NCBI GenBank assembly: GCA_002163975.1
Contig: CP019636.1
Span: forward strand, 6,513,501-6,577,500
DNA: 64,000 nt
DNA from: Nostocales cyanobacterium HT-58-2
GTDB taxonomy: Bacteria; Cyanobacteriota; Cyanobacteriia; Cyanobacteriales; Nostocaceae
Direction of reading: 5' to 3'
Of this stretch, positions 1 through 8,013 are shown piece by piece. Every line of letters begins with the position of its first letter. The first letter of the stretch is position 1. The notes beneath the pieces are model-generated. The model saw only the letters and a program-made list of their open reading frames with translations. It was not told the DNA's origin and made no database searches. A program made the position numbers and the translations under genes.

Positions 1-807
1 AGTACTCGTGCCTCTCTGGTAGGTCAGCAAAATACTCCAAACACCAAAGCAGAAACATCTCTTTTGATATTTGCCTATATTTTTTTAGCTGTTCCTGTTT
101 TTGTTTGGATGATTTCGCGTACGGTAAAACCTATCTTTTGGGATAGGTACATGATACCTAGTACTTTAGGCTGGGCAATACTCTTAGCTTCTTTATCTTC
201 ACGTATCATTTTGAGCAACAAAAATTCTAATAATTTCAGAATATCGAGATTTTTAGTGTTCACACAAAAAACAATTTTACTATTAGTACTATGCACTATC
301 CTTCTCATACATCCAATTAGCTATGCAAAGAGCTACCAAAGACAGTACCTGCCTGGATTAAATGATAACAAGTATGGCTATAGACAATTACCTATTGTTG
401 TGCAAGCTTCCGCTCAATTTCTCAAACGCCTCCATTACTCTCCTGAACGAAATAGGTATTTTTTTATATTAGATTGGCAAGCAGCAGTAGATGATGCAAG
501 TGGACAATTTAGTCCACAAGAGTACAAGCACCTTGATGCACTGAAACGTAACTATCCCAAATTATTTCAAAACCAGATTTTACAAAGTCAGGATTTTCTT
601 AAAAAATACAATTCTTTTTTAGTTTTGGACTACTTAGATTACAAGAAAAAATGTCCTATAAAAGCAAAAGGTTCAAAATGGGACAATATTCATTGTCCAC
701 AATGGTTGGAAATGAGGATTTTGAGGAACTCAGATTATCAAGTCAAACATCTGGGTGAAGTTTATGATGAATCTTTATTGCTAGTAGAAAACAGAAAGAA
801 AATCTAG
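1..807 (+). CDS. C-terminal part of a multispanning membrane glycosyltransferase-like protein (left-truncated)
   Basis: The reading frame is open from base 1, so the true start lies outside the window; a TTG at 64 is only an internal codon. What remains has three hydrophobic segments (about codons 21-42, 55-75 and 83-100) and then a roughly 150-residue soluble tail. The segment with RYMIPS followed by a hydrophobic helix resembles the region where PMT/ArnT-like (GT39/GT83-type) lipid-linked sugar transferases have a conserved Arg-Tyr. The next genes are glycosyltransferases in the same direction, 20 bp downstream, which fits a role in cell-surface glycan assembly at the membrane. The catalytic N-terminal half is not visible, so the family call is tentative. 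Confidence 0.55.
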   Translation, partial: STRASLVGQQNTPNTKAETSLLIFAYIFLAVPVFVWMISRTVKPIFWDRYMIPSTLGWAILLASLSSRIILSNKNSNNFRISRFLVFTQKTILLLVLCTILLIHPISYAKSYQRQYLPGLNDNKYGYRQLPIVVQASAQFLKRLHYSPERNRYFFILDWQAAVDDASGQFSPQEYKHLDALKRNYPKLFQNQILQSQDFLKKYNSFLVLDYLDYKKKCPIKAKGSKWDNIHCPQWLEMRILRNSDYQVKHLGEVYDESLLLVENRKKI

Positions 808-827
808 ATTTTTGAGAAGTAAACATT

Positions 828-2348
828 ATGAGTAAACAAGTTGTCATTACAGAGCCAGATTTTCAATCTATCAAAACTCTTGGAATTCGCGAGACTTATC
901 GAGATCAGTACTGGCTAAAACAAGATCCAATCTATGAAGATAGGCTGCTGTGGAGAGCGCAGACTTTCCGACACATAGTTCATCTTCTACCAGGTCAAAC
1001 TATTTTAGAATTAGGTTGCGGTGAAGGTCATTTTACTCGTCAACTATTGCGTGTTTCTCGTGAGCAAAATCCTATCACTGCAGTCACTTTTCACTCTGAT
1101 AATCATAGACCAAAAGATTTTCCTGCATTTGTAGAATTTACAAATGCCTCTTCTGTTTTTGAAACTCTAGCAGGAAGGAGTTTCGACTTTATTATTGCTA
1201 TGGATCTTTTAGATGAACGTAATTGTGGGTGGCTTCTTCAAAAGATTAACGAATTACTCAAGCCTGGTGGACAAGTGATTTTTTATGAGAGCAACCCCTG
1301 GAATGTTGTTCTTAAACTGCGTCGATTTATTTCGCAATTATTGGGACGCAAAGATCCAAGGCGACTGCTGAGCCGCTCCAAACTGTATGAACTTATTTCG
1401 GAAGTTGGTTTTTTGAGAGTATTTGCCGTTCATAATGACTTTGTGTACGCACCACTCACACGCTCACTTGTGTGGTTTTTAAGAAACCTCTCAATTCTCC
1501 TAGAAAATACTCCTGGAATTCAAAACTTAGCTGGCTCTATTCTTATCCATGCTCAAAAGCCACCTCGCGTAGTTGAGCGACCAAAAATCTCTTTATTTGA
1601 ACATGAGCAATTAAGGAAATCTGTTTCTGTGGTCATTCCTTGTCATAATGAGGAAATGAATGTTGAGCCTCTGGTTAATAAACTCAGGGATTTCTATGGG
1701 GAATACATTCACGAAATCATTCCTGTTGATGACAATAGCCGAGACAATACTGCAGAGGTCATTCAACGACTAGCTCAAGAAGATCCAATCATCAAGCCTG
1801 TGTTTCGTTCTCCACCAAATGGTGTGGGTAGAGCGATTACAGATGGCTATCAAGTTGCTACAGGCAAATACATTTTGTCTATGGATTGTGATTTTCAGCA
1901 TCTCTTACCAGAAATCAGAGATTTGTTTGATGCGGCAGCAGAAGGATATGATGTCGTTGTTGGCAGCCGTTTTTCTCGCCACAGTGTACTGCTCAATTAT
2001 CCCCTGCAAAAAATAATTGCTAATCGTGGATTCCATGCTCTGGCTCAGATTTTGTTTCAGCAACGTTTTCGAGACTTAACAAATAACTTAAAGCTCATTC
2101 GTCGTGAGGTCATTGAGAAGATTGAGTGGACACAGCCAGGTTTTGCCATAAATGCAGAGACAGGACTTGAGCCACTCCTGAGAGGTTATTCAGTCAAAGA
2201 AGTGCCGATATCTTGGATTAACCGTACTCCAGATATGGGAGTCTCTTCTTTTCGTTTAATCAAGGTTGGTAATGGGTATTGGCGAGTCTTACTGCGATTG
2301 TGGCTAAGGACTGCCTTTGGGATCGGACGTCAGCACCCGCAGAAATAA
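828..2348 (+). CDS. Bifunctional SAM methyltransferase / GT2 glycosyltransferase fusion
   Basis: Two enzymes in one 506-residue chain. The first half (about 45-240) is a class I SAM-dependent methyltransferase: motif I is ILELGCGEGHF and a later LLKPGGQVIFYE matches the post-motif segment. The second half (about 265-500) is a family 2 glycosyltransferase of the DPM1/polyprenyl-phosphate type: SVVIPCHNEE, DDNSRDNT, and MDCDFQ as the metal-binding acidic motif. No clear membrane helix is present, so it is probably cytoplasmic or peripheral. It sits between membrane glycan genes with gaps of about 20 bp, suggesting an operon. The likely role is making or transferring a methylated sugar or a lipid-linked sugar. 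The domains are clear; the substrate is unknown. Confidence 0.8.
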   Translation: MSKQVVITEPDFQSIKTLGIRETYRDQYWLKQDPIYEDRLLWRAQTFRHIVHLLPGQTILELGCGEGHFTRQLLRVSREQNPITAVTFHSDNHRPKDFPAFVEFTNASSVFETLAGRSFDFIIAMDLLDERNCGWLLQKINELLKPGGQVIFYESNPWNVVLKLRRFISQLLGRKDPRRLLSRSKLYELISEVGFLRVFAVHNDFVYAPLTRSLVWFLRNLSILLENTPGIQNLAGSILIHAQKPPRVVERPKISLFEHEQLRKSVSVVIPCHNEEMNVEPLVNKLRDFYGEYIHEIIPVDDNSRDNTAEVIQRLAQEDPIIKPVFRSPPNGVGRAITDGYQVATGKYILSMDCDFQHLLPEIRDLFDAAAEGYDVVVGSRFSRHSVLLNYPLQKIIANRGFHALAQILFQQRFRDLTNNLKLIRREVIEKIEWTQPGFAINAETGLEPLLRGYSVKEVPISWINRTPDMGVSSFRLIKVGNGYWRVLLRLWLRTAFGIGRQHPQK

Positions 2349-2365
2349 CTTAGCACCTATCAATC

Positions 2366-3760
2366 ATGGAACCCAAAACAGTTCACAATGACACTGCAGC
2401 TGTGCCATTGATTCACTCTGATCGCATTGCAAGGGCTTTTGTCTGGAGTGTCTGGCTTGTCATGATGCTCGTTGCTTTAGCTTGTGTTACCAGGTATGGT
2501 CAAAATATTCCCCTTGCCGAAGATTGGTTACTAGTTGCACCTGTCACTGGAAATGAGCCGGATTTGCTCAGTTGGCTATGGGCACAAAACAACGAACATC
2601 GTGTTCCATTACCCCGCCTCATGCTGCTAGCACTGCTGAAAGTCACCGGCGGAGATTTTCGAGTGGGCATGGTCTTTAATGCAGTGACTTTGGGAGTGGT
2701 TGCGATCGCCATGATGCAAGTAGCTCGAAAACTACGCGGTCGAACCGACTTTGCAGACGCTTTTTTTCCTGTAGCTCTGCTTCATCTGGGGAACTGGGAA
2801 AACTTAGTTTGGAGTTGGCAGCTTTCTTTTGTTTTTCCCACGGCTTTAATCTGTGGAGTCCTTTTGGCAATTGTTAGCCAGCCAACCCTTGCAACTCCAA
2901 GTGCTGCACTTTTTACTGGAATTGCCTTGATCCTGCTTCCCTTGTGCGGTGGTATTGGACTTTTGTTCGTACCTTTTCTGGCACTATGGCTAAGTTATTG
3001 CGGGTTTCTGCATTTGAAAGCAGTAAACAGCAGCCCTCAGGTGCGATCACTCGGCGGATTCTTGATTGGAGCAACGGCGATCGCACTGTGTCTGGTTGGC
3101 TTATACTTTGTTGGCTATCAACGCCCCTATTGGAATCCTCCTAGCCCAGGTTTAGGAGCAACACTCAAGACAGCAGCCATGTTTCTGGCTTTGGGCTTTG
3201 GACCAGTGGCAGCAAAATTCTGGAAGCTTTCAATACTCGTCGCCTTCGTCGTCCTTGTGCCAAGTTTGGGAGTTGCTGTAAAAGGAGTTTTGCGCCATCA
3301 AAGTCTGGAGAAACATCGTGCTTTAGGAGTCCTTTTATTCTTCAGTAGTCTAATTGTATTTGCCCTAGCGATGGGTTGGGGACGCTCTGGACTCGTACCA
3401 ACGGTAGGAATGCCGATACGTTACGTATTGCTTGCCGTTCCTATTTTCTGTACAGTTTTCCTTGTGTGGGAGCTTTACGCTTCACGCCAGTTTCGTACTA
3501 TCCTCCAACGGGGTCTCCTGATTGGAATGTGCCTTCTGATTCCAGTTAACACGATGGCGGGATTTCAATGGCGCAATTGGTATCTGCAAGGAATGAATGC
3601 AGTAGAGCAGGATTTGTTAGCAGGAACTCCTCGTACTCTTCTGGCCAAACGCCACAAAGATTTTCTGATTCACTGGTGGGATGAAAATAAGCTTGCATCT
3701 CATATGCAGATGCTCCATGACGCTGGTATAGGACTATTCACTCAAATGCGAGAGAAATGA
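2366..3760 (+). CDS. Polytopic membrane protein of a glycan locus, function unknown
   Basis: The 464-residue protein has about ten hydrophobic helices spread from residue 25 to 400 and a short hydrophilic C-terminus. An early segment (AEDWLLVAPVTGNEPDL, about residues 51-67) followed by NNEHR and RLM resembles the periplasmic loop of uncharacterised membrane glycosyltransferase-like proteins. No catalytic motif can be assigned. It lies 17 bp after the methyltransferase/GT2 fusion and 15 bp before a GT4 enzyme, all on the plus strand, so it probably works in the same surface-glycan pathway, perhaps as a GT-C type transferase. The ATG at 2366 is the natural start. Confidence 0.6.
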   Translation: MEPKTVHNDTAAVPLIHSDRIARAFVWSVWLVMMLVALACVTRYGQNIPLAEDWLLVAPVTGNEPDLLSWLWAQNNEHRVPLPRLMLLALLKVTGGDFRVGMVFNAVTLGVVAIAMMQVARKLRGRTDFADAFFPVALLHLGNWENLVWSWQLSFVFPTALICGVLLAIVSQPTLATPSAALFTGIALILLPLCGGIGLLFVPFLALWLSYCGFLHLKAVNSSPQVRSLGGFLIGATAIALCLVGLYFVGYQRPYWNPPSPGLGATLKTAAMFLALGFGPVAAKFWKLSILVAFVVLVPSLGVAVKGVLRHQSLEKHRALGVLLFFSSLIVFALAMGWGRSGLVPTVGMPIRYVLLAVPIFCTVFLVWELYASRQFRTILQRGLLIGMCLLIPVNTMAGFQWRNWYLQGMNAVEQDLLAGTPRTLLAKRHKDFLIHWWDENKLASHMQMLHDAGIGLFTQMREK

Positions 3761-3775
3761 GTTGACTAAGAGGGA

Positions 3776-5119
3776 TTGTCAAATTTGTCAATTGATGAGT
3801 CAAATATGAACACCCAAACACAACCCACAATTGCCTTACTACACTGGGGAGATTTAATAGAAGACTTTCTGGACACTATTGGAGTGTCCTTTGAGTCTTT
3901 CTGCAACGAGATGACAGGCGGCTGGTTATTCGGTTACATAGATGCATTGCGTCTTGTGGGAGTGCAGACAGTACTGTTTTGTATCTCTGCTCGTGTCACT
4001 GAAGTGATGCGCTACACTCACCAACCAACTGGTGCGACAATCTGTGTATTACCTGTTCCCAAGATTTATCAACTCGCTCGTCGTCCAATGTTGAACCCCT
4101 ATGGATGGACTGTCACAGATGTCTTCGGGGATGTGCACGGAATACGTAGGCGCTTGTTGGGATTACTTAGGGATGTAGCACCTTACTTAGCAACACCTCT
4201 AAGATTACTAGCCCATGAATTACGACGCGAGGGTTGCCAAGCTATTCTCTGTCAAGAGTACGAGTATGCTCGGTTTGATGCTTGTGTGTTGCTAGGTCAA
4301 TTGATGCGTTTACCAGTATTTGCTACTTTCCAAGGAGGTGACTTTCAACTCTCGCGCTTGGAACGTCCTTTACGCCCTCTCACAATCAAGGCTTGTGCTG
4401 GTTTGATTGTAGCTACTCAAACCGAGGTACAGCGGGTGCAATCCCACTACGGTGTACCATCTACAAAGCTGGCGCGAATTTTTAACCCAATGGATGTGGC
4501 AAACTGGCACGCTATGGATCGTTCGCAAGCCAGGGTGGCGCTAGGCATCCCGCTTAATGCACAGGTGGTCATATATCACGGTCGTGTCGATATACATCGC
4601 AAGGGATTGGACATTTTACTGGATGCTTGGCAACAAGTTTTATGCGATCGCCCGGAAAGAGACTTGCGGCTGCTGCTTGTAGGAACAGGGAGCGATGCAG
4701 ATAAGTTGCGCCAACGTCTTGCCCAGATGCAACTCGCGGGGGTGATGTGGACAGATGAATATGTGCGCGATCGCACTGTCATTCAACGATATTTGTCTGC
4801 TGCTGATGTTTATACCCTTCCTTCTCGTCACGAAGGATTTCCCGTGGCGCCCATCGAAGCTATGTCCTGTAGCTTGCCTGTAGTAGCAACTGACGCGCCT
4901 GGAGTGCCTGATATCTTCGAGGGTGGCGAGGTATCAGGAGGGCTTGTAGTGCCACGAGGTGACGCAACAGCACTGGCTTTAGCCCTCGGTCGGATGTTAG
5001 ACAACGAAACTTGGATGAGGGAATTGGGCAAACTGGCTCGATGCCGTGCCGAAGAGTGCTTTTCCCTGGAGGCAATTGGTCAACAACTGCACGACTTTTT
5101 CATGAGTCGAGGCATTTAA
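3776..5119 (+). CDS. Family 4 glycosyltransferase (GT-B fold)
   Basis: This is a cytoplasmic or peripheral sugar-nucleotide-dependent transferase of the GT4/RfaB type, 447 residues. The donor-binding half is clear: YHGRVDIHRKGLDILLDAW (about 265-283) and the EX7E motif region EGFPVAPIEAMSCSLPVVA (about 353-371). The N-terminal acceptor domain is less conserved. Start choice is uncertain: TTG at 3776 gives the longest product, while ATG at 3806 lies in frame ten codons in; neither has a convincing ribosome site. It is the last gene of the plus-strand glycan group. Acceptor and donor cannot be read from the sequence. Confidence 0.8.
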   Translation: MSNLSIDESNMNTQTQPTIALLHWGDLIEDFLDTIGVSFESFCNEMTGGWLFGYIDALRLVGVQTVLFCISARVTEVMRYTHQPTGATICVLPVPKIYQLARRPMLNPYGWTVTDVFGDVHGIRRRLLGLLRDVAPYLATPLRLLAHELRREGCQAILCQEYEYARFDACVLLGQLMRLPVFATFQGGDFQLSRLERPLRPLTIKACAGLIVATQTEVQRVQSHYGVPSTKLARIFNPMDVANWHAMDRSQARVALGIPLNAQVVIYHGRVDIHRKGLDILLDAWQQVLCDRPERDLRLLLVGTGSDADKLRQRLAQMQLAGVMWTDEYVRDRTVIQRYLSAADVYTLPSRHEGFPVAPIEAMSCSLPVVATDAPGVPDIFEGGEVSGGLVVPRGDATALALALGRMLDNETWMRELGKLARCRAEECFSLEAIGQQLHDFFMSRGI

Positions 5120-5183
5120 GACAAGGTTAAAACATCATATAAAATTATTATTAGAAATATTAAGAAATATGTAATAAACATCA

Positions 5184-6698
5184 ATGCCAGGTCATCGTAT
5201 TGGTAAGAATAAATCTCACGTCATAGTAATCGGTGCCGGAATTGGCGGGCTCACAGCTGGGGCATTATTAGCCCGTAGAGGTTACAGCGTCCTGATTTTG
5301 GATCAAGCCCTCGTACCAGGAGGGTGTGCTTCTACCTTTAAACGCAAAGGATTTACCTTTGATGTGGGAGCTACTCAGGTAGCAGGGTTGGAACCAGGGG
5401 GAATTCACCACCGTATTTTTACAGAATTAGAAATTGACCTACCTGAAGCAACGCCTTGTGATCCAGCTTGTGCAGTGTATTTGCCTGGGGAGGAGACCCC
5501 AATTAACGTTTGGCGAGATCCAGACAAATGGAAAGAGGAAAGACAACAGCAGTTTCCTGGGAGTGAACCCTTTTGGCAGTTGATGGCGGCTTTGTTTAAA
5601 GCAAGCTGGGAATTTCAAGGACGCGACCCTGTGCTACCACCACGCAATTTGTGGGATTTATTACAACTTACCAAAGCAGTTCGTCCTAGTACATTCAAGA
5701 CTGTACCCTACACTTTGTTTACAGTTGGGGATGCATTGCGTGCCTATAAGTTGGGAAACAACCAACGGCTGAAAACATTTTTGGATTTGCAACTTAAGCT
5801 ATATTCTCAGGTCAGTGCAGAGGAAACAGCCCTACTTTACGCAGCAACGGCTTTGAGTGTATCGCAACTGCCACAGGGATTGTATCATCTCCAGGGGAGT
5901 ATGCAAGTTCTGAGCGATCGCCTGGTAGAAGCCCTAGAAAAAAATGGTGGCAAGTTGCTCATGCGTCACACTGTAGAACATATTAAAGTAGAAAAAGGTA
6001 ACGTGAGTGCTGTGGTGATTCGCAACCAGAAAACTGGCGAAGTTTGGACAGAACCAGCTGACCACGTCGTTGCCAATGTCACTGCACAGAATTTAGTGCA
6101 GTTGTTAGGGAATAAGGCTCCCAAGGGTTATAAGCAGCGAGTCAAAAAACTTCCCGCAGCATCAGGTGCATTTGTTGTCTATTTAGGCGTAGACGAAAGC
6201 GCTATTCCTCCTGGATGTCCACCGCATCTGCAATTTATGTATGATGCTAAAGGTCCTATTGGCGAGAATAATTCCCTGTTTGTTTCTGTAAGCCATCCAG
6301 GAGACGGTCGCGCCCCACATGGAAAAGCAACAATCATTGCTTCTTCTTTTGTAGAGACACAACAGTGGTGGCAAACTGAGGATTACGAGGGGTTAAAGCA
6401 ACAGTACACACAAGATGCCATCTCCCATCTTGCAAAATTCTTTTACTTGAAACCAGAAACAATTATTCATGTAGAAGCAGCTACTCCCCGCACCTTTGCA
6501 CATTACACAGCACGCGATCGCGGTATTGTTGGTGGTATTGGTCAAAGGATATCCACTTTCGGTCCTTTTGGTTTTGCCAATCGTACACCCATCAATAATC
6601 TGTGGCTTGTTGGTGACTCCACTCATCCAGGCGAAGGGACGGCTGGTGTCAGTTACTCAGCGCTGACAGCCGTCAAGCAGATTCAGGCTCAAGAATAA
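5184..6698 (+). CDS. crtD: Carotenoid 3',4'-desaturase-type FAD oxidoreductase
   Basis: 504 residues of the phytoene desaturase/CrtISO superfamily. The N-terminal Rossmann dinucleotide site is VIVIGAGIGGLTAGALLARR (about 13-32), followed by LDQALVPGGCASTF, and the C-terminal FAD signature is LWLVGDSTHPGEGTAGV. Length and the early GATQVAGLEPGG stretch fit the cyanobacterial CrtD group (Slr1293-like), which introduces the 3',4' double bond in myxoxanthophyll synthesis. A CrtO or CrtISO-like role is the main alternative. It probably acts at membranes with quinone or O2 as acceptor. It follows the glycan genes by 64 bp; a strong terminator follows at 6789. Myxoxanthophyll is a glycoside, but no link to the upstream glycosyltransferases can be shown. 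Confidence 0.75.
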   Translation: MPGHRIGKNKSHVIVIGAGIGGLTAGALLARRGYSVLILDQALVPGGCASTFKRKGFTFDVGATQVAGLEPGGIHHRIFTELEIDLPEATPCDPACAVYLPGEETPINVWRDPDKWKEERQQQFPGSEPFWQLMAALFKASWEFQGRDPVLPPRNLWDLLQLTKAVRPSTFKTVPYTLFTVGDALRAYKLGNNQRLKTFLDLQLKLYSQVSAEETALLYAATALSVSQLPQGLYHLQGSMQVLSDRLVEALEKNGGKLLMRHTVEHIKVEKGNVSAVVIRNQKTGEVWTEPADHVVANVTAQNLVQLLGNKAPKGYKQRVKKLPAASGAFVVYLGVDESAIPPGCPPHLQFMYDAKGPIGENNSLFVSVSHPGDGRAPHGKATIIASSFVETQQWWQTEDYEGLKQQYTQDAISHLAKFFYLKPETIIHVEAATPRTFAHYTARDRGIVGGIGQRISTFGPFGFANRTPINNLWLVGDSTHPGEGTAGVSYSALTAVKQIQAQE

Positions 6699-6788
6699 GC
6701 TGTCAGGTTTATGGCTTGCGAACGTTAAGGCTAACACAGAGCAAAGCTAGTATTACCTAGAGAAATTAACAGGTTTTGCTACCATCGC

Positions 6789-6826
6789 TTGTTGGGTTTC
6801 CACAAGGTCAACCCAACAAACTTTTT
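6789..6826 (+). terminator. Rho-independent terminator after crtD
   Basis: A perfect 10-bp stem TTGTTGGGTT / AACCCAACAA with an 11-nt loop is followed two bases later by a run of five T. It lies between convergent genes (crtD and the TPR gene). The T-run supports use on the plus strand. The stem also belongs to a TTGTTGGGTT palindrome family common in cyanobacterial spacers. Confidence 0.7.
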
Positions 6827-6843
6827 GTACACATCTACTTGCT

Positions 6844-7680
6844 CTACTCAGCTATCTTAGACAGTAAATCTTCTAGTTGTCTAGTATCTTGGATAACCTC
6901 CAAATCTGGGTCAGTCTTGACCAATATTTGAAAATTAGGATTGATTTTAAGGGCTGTCTTAAAGCTTTTTATCGCTAGCGATTCTTGCCCAACTCGGGCT
7001 GCACAGCAAGCGCTGTTATACCAAGCATACTCGTCGTTGGAGTTCAGTTCAATTGCTCTTTGATAGCTTGCCAGCGCCTCTTCATAGCGCTCTAAATATC
7101 TCAGTGTATCTCCTATTTTATAGTGAGCCCAAAAATTATCCGAGCGAATAGAAACGGCTCTATCATAACTTTTGAGCGCATCTTCAAACTGCTGCAAATG
7201 TCTTAGAGCATCTCCCCGACGAAACCAAGCCCAGTAATCATCCCGTCGGATTGTGAGGGCTTCATCATAATCGGAAATTGCATCTTTAAAGCGCTTCAAA
7301 TGTCTTAGAGCATCTCCCCGACGAAACCAAGCCCAGTAATCATCCTGCCGAATTGAGAGGGCTTTGTCAAAATTTGTGATCGCTTCTTCAAACTGCTCTA
7401 GTTCTTCTAGCAAAATGTAGCCCCGATGGTACCACGCCCAGTAGTCGTGAGGGCGAAGTATCAATGCTCGGTCAAAGCTTGCGATCGCTTCTTCATACTG
7501 ACCCAACTCTTGTAAGACGCTGGCTCGATCATACCAGAGCCAGTATTCATCCGGGCGCGCTTCAATAGCTTTGTCGTAATAAGCGATCGCTTCTTCGTAA
7601 CGTTGTTGCTTTTCAAGCCGTTTTCCCTGTCGATACCAATCTCTATAGTCCTCTTTTACAAGTAATGCAGCTGGACTCAT
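6844..7680 (-). CDS. Tetratricopeptide repeat protein
   Basis: The 278-residue product is almost entirely TPR units of 34 residues, about seven of them, each carrying a consensus like W.W(Y/F).RG..L..L..(Y/F)..A...(Y/F)D.A. There is no signal peptide or membrane helix, so it is probably a soluble protein-binding scaffold. Two neighbouring units are nearly identical at DNA level (see the repeat at 7195-7345), which points to recent unit duplication or conversion. It is transcribed away from the kinase-like gene at 8014 and convergent with crtD. Partners are unknown. Confidence 0.85.
   Translation of the reverse strand: MSPAALLVKEDYRDWYRQGKRLEKQQRYEEAIAYYDKAIEARPDEYWLWYDRASVLQELGQYEEAIASFDRALILRPHDYWAWYHRGYILLEELEQFEEAITNFDKALSIRQDDYWAWFRRGDALRHLKRFKDAISDYDEALTIRRDDYWAWFRRGDALRHLQQFEDALKSYDRAVSIRSDNFWAHYKIGDTLRYLERYEEALASYQRAIELNSNDEYAWYNSACCAARVGQESLAIKSFKTALKINPNFQILVKTDPDLEVIQDTRQLEDLLSKIAE
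7195..7345 (-). repeat. Duplicated TPR coding unit (102-bp period)
   Basis: A 49-base stretch at 7195-7243 is identical to 7297-7345, exactly 102 bp (34 codons) apart. The intervening bases are more diverged. This is an internal repeat of the TPR gene. Confidence 0.9.
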
Positions 7681-8013
7681 TGTTGATTCCCCAAAAAGTT
7701 ACTAGTGTTACAGACAAGCGCATTATCTATATTATTTGCTTCTACCTTCTGTAGATTTTGTTAAGTCAACTACTAGCAACGAACATAACTTCATAATTTT
7801 TTTACAAATTGGCTCTGATAATTTTTTAATTCAAATTTTTTGGGTATGTAAAAATAATCAAATCAAAGATTGGGTAAAAATAGCACTATAGGTTGATGAA
7901 GCTAGTCATTTCTTGTAGTAAAGCAAACAGCAGCACTTACAAATTTACTGAGTGTTTACACTTATAAATTTTTTACGTTCAGACGTTCATAACATTCATA
8001 ACAGTATATACCG
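7681..8013. other. Divergent intergenic region, AT-rich
   Basis: 333 bp between the divergent TPR gene and the three-GAF kinase-like gene. It must hold both promoters. It is rich in A/T tracts, and a TATATA-like stretch lies just before the ATG at 8014. No operator, repeat or RNA element was recognised. Confidence 0.6.
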
